Under the pieces are notes generated by a model, which ran no database searches, was not told where the DNA came from, and was given only the letters and a program-made list of their open reading frames with translations. Position numbers and translations under genes: made by a program. Shown piece by piece: positions 40,201 to 46,573 of a stretch of 64,000 nucleotides of DNA (positions are counted from its first letter, which is position 1; every line of letters starts with the position of its first letter). Source of the DNA: Perognathus longimembris pacificus (taxonomy: Eukaryota; Chordata; Mammalia; Rodentia; Heteromyidae); contig NC_063162.1 in assembly GCF_023159225.1 (NCBI RefSeq), forward strand, positions 102,192,094 to 102,256,093, in the 5' to 3' direction.

Positions 40201-43200
40201 TAAGAAGGGAGGACACAGAGATATGCGTCAAGGAAAGAAGGCTGCAAAAATGAGGCAGAGATCAGAAAGATGCAGCTATAGCCAAGGAATAAAAAGCAAT
40301 CACCAGCTGGTGAGTCACACCTATAATCCCAGTTACACCGGAAGCTGAGATCTGAGGATCTTGATTTGGAGTTAACCTTGGGCAGACAAATCCTTGAGAC
40401 TTTTAATTCCAATTAACTAGCAATAAAGATGGAAGTGGAGGTGTGGTTCAAGTGGTAGAGCCCCAGTACTGATGAAGTAGCTAAGCAAGAGTGCAAGTCT
40501 CTGGGTTTTAAGCCCCAGTATTGATACAGTTCAAATGTTAGAGAGCTAGCTAGGAGCTGAAAGCTGAACGAGAGCATGAAGTCCTGAGTTCAAGTCCTAG
40601 TACTGGCAAAGAAGAAATCAACCCTGACACCTTGACTTTTAGACTTCTGATCTGAAATTAATGATGATTTAAAGCAACCTAAGTTTGTGCCCTAGAAAAT
40701 TAATGTAATTACCATTTTCTCCCACATTCTTATAATGTAAGATGGCTTCATTTACTCCTCAAAACACCAACTCAGATAAGTATTACTGAGCTCATGTTAC
40801 AGATGGAAAATAGCCAAGATTGATGCTTCACAGCCCGCTTGCCTGCCTTGGCTACCATCAGCCACTGGGAGCAAAAGTCATGTGCCAGGAGGAGGCACAA
40901 AGGTGACCAGGGATGGTAGAATGATTCATCTACTGAATGGTATGAAATTTCTATGAACCAGCCATGGGGAAATGCTAGCTTTGCAGGAGGCCATTTTTTA
41001 AAATTTCAGTGGGGAGGGGTGTAGTGCAGAGGGCTAACTAAAAATGTGGGGAGGTGGAATATTAGCACAGATTTACAGATTTTGGTTTAGAGACTAAATG
41101 CCTAAGTTATTGTTGTCCTCAGGATTATCGAGTTTTATAGACAGGACCGTGCAAGGACACAGGTATCCAAACTGTTGAGGTTTAGGACAATGTGAATATG
41201 AATGGATTTTTTAATCTATAAAAATTGACTTTCACATTAAGACTTGGAAAAAATCATATTAAGTGAAGTGAGCCAGACCCAAAGAAACATAGACTCTATG
41301 GTTTCCCTCATTGGTAATAATTAGTACACATCTAGGATAGTCCTAGCAGAAGATCACAATATCTCAGTAGCTATGTGCATATGAACACATAAGATGATGC
41401 TAAGCAAAATGAACTCTGAGCTATGGAAATAAGCAGTTTATCATTGTTGTTGTTATGTTCAACATACCATGTGAAATTGTGCTATTTTCTTTTGTTTTTC
41501 TTCCCCATGGTTTTACCTCTGATGTCACTGTAACTGATTGTGGTGCCCTGGGTATTGTATATACTTTTATCGGAAGTAAGGAAGGGAAAGGGAACATCAA
41601 AATGGAGAGACAAAGGGTAAAAGGCAAACCAATGCAACAGCAATACTTAAAAGACAATATGCTGTAAACCAACTGTACAACTCAGGCGGGGAGGGATTTG
41701 GGGAGGGGGGAAGGTGAGAGAAAAATGAGGGAGGAGGTAACAAGTTTGATAAGAAATGTACTCACTGCCTTATGTATGAAACCCCCTGTGCATCACTTTG
41801 ACAATAAATAAATCAATTTTTAAAATTGACTTTTACATTATAGCATTCTTGCAATAAAAGCTAGGGTCAAGATGCTTAGGGCATTGTGAGACAAAATACT
41901 TCCAACAAGAGTTTTCCAATTGAGCCAAGTGGTTCATTGCTTTGGTTAGTCCATTTCCTTTCCTTCTTTTCTGTCTCTTTTTCTTTCCTTCCTTTCTTCC
42001 TTTCTTTTTTTTCTTCCTTCCTTCCTTTTTTTTTTTTTTTTTTTTTGCTTTTACAGTGTTAGCACTGGGGCTCAAATTCAGCGCCTCACTCTCTTGCTTG
42101 CATTCCCCCCCCCCCCCCGCCCCAAGGCTGGCACTCTACCAATTGAGCCACTCCTCCAGTTCCAGCTTTGTGCCTGTTAATTGGAGATAAGATTGTCACA
42201 GTTTTGTCTGCCTAGACTGTCTTCAAACCTCAGTCCTCAGATCCCAGCCTCCTAAGTAGCTAGGATTACAAGCATGAGCTACTGGTGCCTGGTAGTTGGT
42301 CCATTTTCAGCCTTAATTCCCTCAGGGTATCATTTCTGACAGGTGAAAAACACTAGGATGCCCCTCGATTCCCCTCAGATGGTCCACACCATGTGTCCTC
42401 ACCGCTCACCAGGTCAAGGACAGCCATAACCCCATGACAGGTTGGCTGTCCCCTAGAATCCCCTAGAATCTCCATCTCTCCACCCCCACACTCCCCCCAT
42501 CCCTCCCACCCTCCGCAGTGACCTGTGCCCTGTCAGAAAGAAAAGATATTTATTTATTTATTTATTGTGTTATTTCATTCTCAAGAATAGCCTGGGGGTA
42601 AAGTAGTACTCAGACCAAATGAATAGATTAAAACAAGTAAGCACTAGCATTTATCAAACACCTACTCACCAGGCACTGTGCCAGGTACTTCCCACCAGAT
42701 GGCAGCCTTTTTTGGGGGGGGGGCAGTAAATGGGGTTTTGAACTCAGGATCTGCTCCCTTGCTCAGCTTGCTTGCTCAGCTGGAACTCTATCACTTGAGC
42801 CATACCTCCAGCTCTGCTTTATGCTGGTTATTTTTGGAGATGGGTTCTTGTGGACTTTTCTGCCTGGCTAGCCTCAAACCACAATCCTCTGGATCTCACC
42901 TTCATAACTAGTTAGGATGCTGGGCATGAGCCATTGGCACCCAGTTCAGATGGGAGTTTGTGATATAGGGTTTGCTGTCACCACTCACACCCGAGATCAC
43001 ACACTCAAGATGTGGGTGTGGTGGGCCAGGCCTCACCACATGTGGGTCTCATAGATACTAGGTGCTCATACCCAGTACATGCAGTTGGTTGACCTACCAC
43101 ATGCCATGCACATGTGAGATACTATTTTTACCCCTCACCTGGCAATACTGCTGCAGTGTGGCTCTGGGGGCTGAGAGAAAATCAGACCTTCAACTCAAGT

Positions 43201-46200
43201 GCTAAATCTGGAAGAGGCAGTTTAGAGGCTAACATGAAGAACTGTACAAGAATATGAGCATGATAGGAGCCCAGGTATGAGAGGCTTGCTAAGATCCACA
43301 AAGAGTTTTCCACACACTCAACCACAAATGGTCAAAAGGACATTGATCACCAACTTTCGAGGAATGGGGGAGACTAGCCACACTCCCCAAATTTTGTGTG
43401 CAGCTAGTGCTTGGCTTGCTTTGTGAAGTCTGTGTCCATTGCTTCTGTGGCACTGACGTCTTTGGTAAGACCTGTGTCTGAGAAATGACTTTCTGGGAAG
43501 TGCTGGTCTAACCAAGCCACCTGACTCCCTGTAATGTGAGGACTTTTTCATAGGTCTTTCTCAAATGGTCATGTTTTGAAAGGCAAGTCAAGGAGGACTT
43601 TTAACAGTGGATAAATCTAGTGTCCTCAAAGCAATTAGCATTAGGTGGTGTCGTTCCTAGTATGGGGAAAGCCAAGCGATTATTGAACACGCCTTTCCTG
43701 CTAGCATTCCTGTAAAAATGCTCTGCTCTTCCAGCTCATGTTGCCACAATTGTGCAACTAAATTCAAAAACTTCGTGGCAGATGCTCTGCAGATACTGTC
43801 AAGAAAGAGAGCCAGGCCAGGAGCTTAATTCCCATTTTCTCCAGCTCCCTTGCTACCGAAGAAATAGTGGTAGTAATAGCATGAACAATAATGGAAAATG
43901 ACTACGGTCCACCTGCTAAAAATAGAACAATGAGTAAGACACAGGCTTATAAAATGTTCAGCCCATCTGGACACAGAACATTTTCCACCACTGCCCACAG
44001 GCAGCCAACGGAGTTGTGGCAGAGGGCGGGTAGAGGCCGGGGACAGCCCTTCCTCAGACATTGTGCTTGCCTTCCAAGACTGGACTTCCAGAAGGCTTTG
44101 TTCTGTAGCTTGAATGCCAAGAGCACAAAAGAAGCTTTAATGGAATTTGACTTCCACATGTGTCTTAATTAAGAATCAAATTAGAATTGCTCAAAGCTTA
44201 CACTGACAAAGGAAAGACATGAAGATTCATTGTCATTGAACTGCAACAACTTGAATGGGGCTGGGTCTGAAACATGATGTGTTTCCTTATGGAAATAGAT
44301 CACAGAGCCACGAGCCAGTGACTCACATCTGCAATTCTAGCTACTCAGCAGGCTGAGATCTGAGGATAGAGGTTCAAAGCCATCCCAGAAGGAAAGTTGG
44401 AGAGACTCTTATCTCCAATTAACCAATAAAAACAAATACAGACATAAAGGTGTGGCTCAAGTGGAGAACACAAGCTTTGAGGAGAAAAACAGCCAATTGA
44501 GAGCACAAACACTGAGTTCAAATCCAGTACCAGCACAAAAAAAGTACCATGGAGGCTCCTCCTGGAAACAACACTTGCAAACCTGTAGTTTTGTTACACA
44601 AAAATACATGAATAACAAGAACATTGAAGTAAAGGTGATCATCACAGCCAAATGCTGTCTCATAGCACAAAACCTGGACAAGCAGAGGCATGACCCAGTC
44701 GTCTCCTTTTCTCTAAGGGCCTTGGCAGGCCACACTTTCTCAGATCTGGAATTATTGATAGACGCACAAATATGGTCCTAATCCATTTGGTATTACAATA
44801 ACACAATAGCACAGACTGGATAAATTATAATCCATAGAAGGTTATTTGGCTTAGAGTTATGGAGGCTAAGAAACCACAATCAAGGGACTGCATGGGGTGG
44901 AAGGCATGGCATGGTGAGAGAGGACCAGACCTGCTTTTATAACAAATCCACTGCCATGATAATGACACTCATAGTTCCTTCTTCATGATGGCAGGTCTTT
45001 CCTGGGGCCTTAACTACCTCTTTTTAGCCTCCTGAGTAGCTAGGATTACAGGCATGAACCACCAGCATCTGGCTTATTTAACTTCCTCTTAAAGGTGCCA
45101 CGTTTCAACAGTGTGGCAGCCGGGATTAAGTTTCCAAAACAGGAATTTTGGGGGACATATTAGAATCATAACAGATAATTGGGAACCATGGAGCCCCAAA
45201 CAGCCTATGGTGGAAAGTTTCCCTTTTGTGGAGGCTCATTCTTCTCCATAACCTGCCTCTACAGCAGAGTTCTCCCCGATCCTTACTGAGAGACCAGCTG
45301 TCAACCATCTATCTCACCGATGAGCAATGCTCACAAGCTAGTACAAGCCATGCCTGCTATGGCACAGGTTACAAAAGGACAATACAAATCAGCATGCTTC
45401 ACACCTTGACCAGGGTCAGCACAGTCCAGATGCATCTGCCAAGCAATATGAGCCAATAACCAGGCCTTCTATAAAGCTCTCCTTTCCTGCAGGTGCTGCA
45501 TATGAAAATGCATATACTTGATGAACTATGAAACATTGTAGTATATGCCTTTCCTTCCTGTCGTCTTTCCTTTTTTGAAGGGTAAGGGTAAGCAGTATTG
45601 GGGCTGTCCCTGAGCTTTTTGCGCTCAAGGCTGGCACCTGATCACATGAACTACGTCTGCACTTTCTACTTTTTGGTGTAATTGCAGATAAAAGTTACAA
45701 ACTCGCCTGCCCAGGCTGGTTTCAAACCAAGATCCTCAAGTCTCAGCATCCTAAGCAGTTAGGATTATAGGTGTAAATCACTGGAGCATAGCTTGCCTTC
45801 CTTCTTTCCTTTTTTCATTCCTTCCTTCCTTCTTTCCTTCATTTCTTTCTTCCCTCCCTCCCTTCCTCTCTCCTTCTCTCCTTCACTCCATGTCTTTCAC
45901 ACTTTTCCTTCCTTCCTTTCTTTCCTTGCTTTTTCTCTCTATCCTCTGTCCCTCCTTCTCTCTTTCTCTATTTTTTGTATCATTCTTTGTTAGTCCATAC
46001 CAGGATTTAAACTCAGGGCCTCAGCCTTGTTCAGCTTCCTTGCTGGGTGAGTACTCTACCATTTGAGCCATGCCTCCAGCCAACCTTTTTGCTGGTTATT
46101 TGAGAGATCAAAAAATCTCACAGACTTTTCAAGCTTTACTTGGGCTAGCTGCAAACTTCAGTCTTTCAGATATCAACCTTCTGAGTAGCTAGGATTACAG

Positions 46201-46537
46201 GCATGTACTATTTGCTCCTGGCTCATTTCTTATTCCTTTCATTTTTAATTTCCACAGTATATACCTTCTTTTTTTTTTTTTTTTTTTTTTTTGGCCAGTC
46301 CTGGGGCTTGGACTCAGGGCCTGAGCACTGTCCCTGGCTTCTTTTTGCTCAAGGCTAGCACTCTGCCACTTGAGCCACAGCGCCCCTTCTGGCCATTTTC
46401 TGTATATGTGGTGCTGGGGAATCGAACCCAGGGCCTCATATATATGAGGCAGGCACTCTTGCCACTAGGCCATACCCCCAGCCCCGAGTATATACCTTCT
46501 TGAACAGAGTGCTCATTCACCCACATTTTAATTTTAT

Positions 46538-46573
<36 letters not shown>

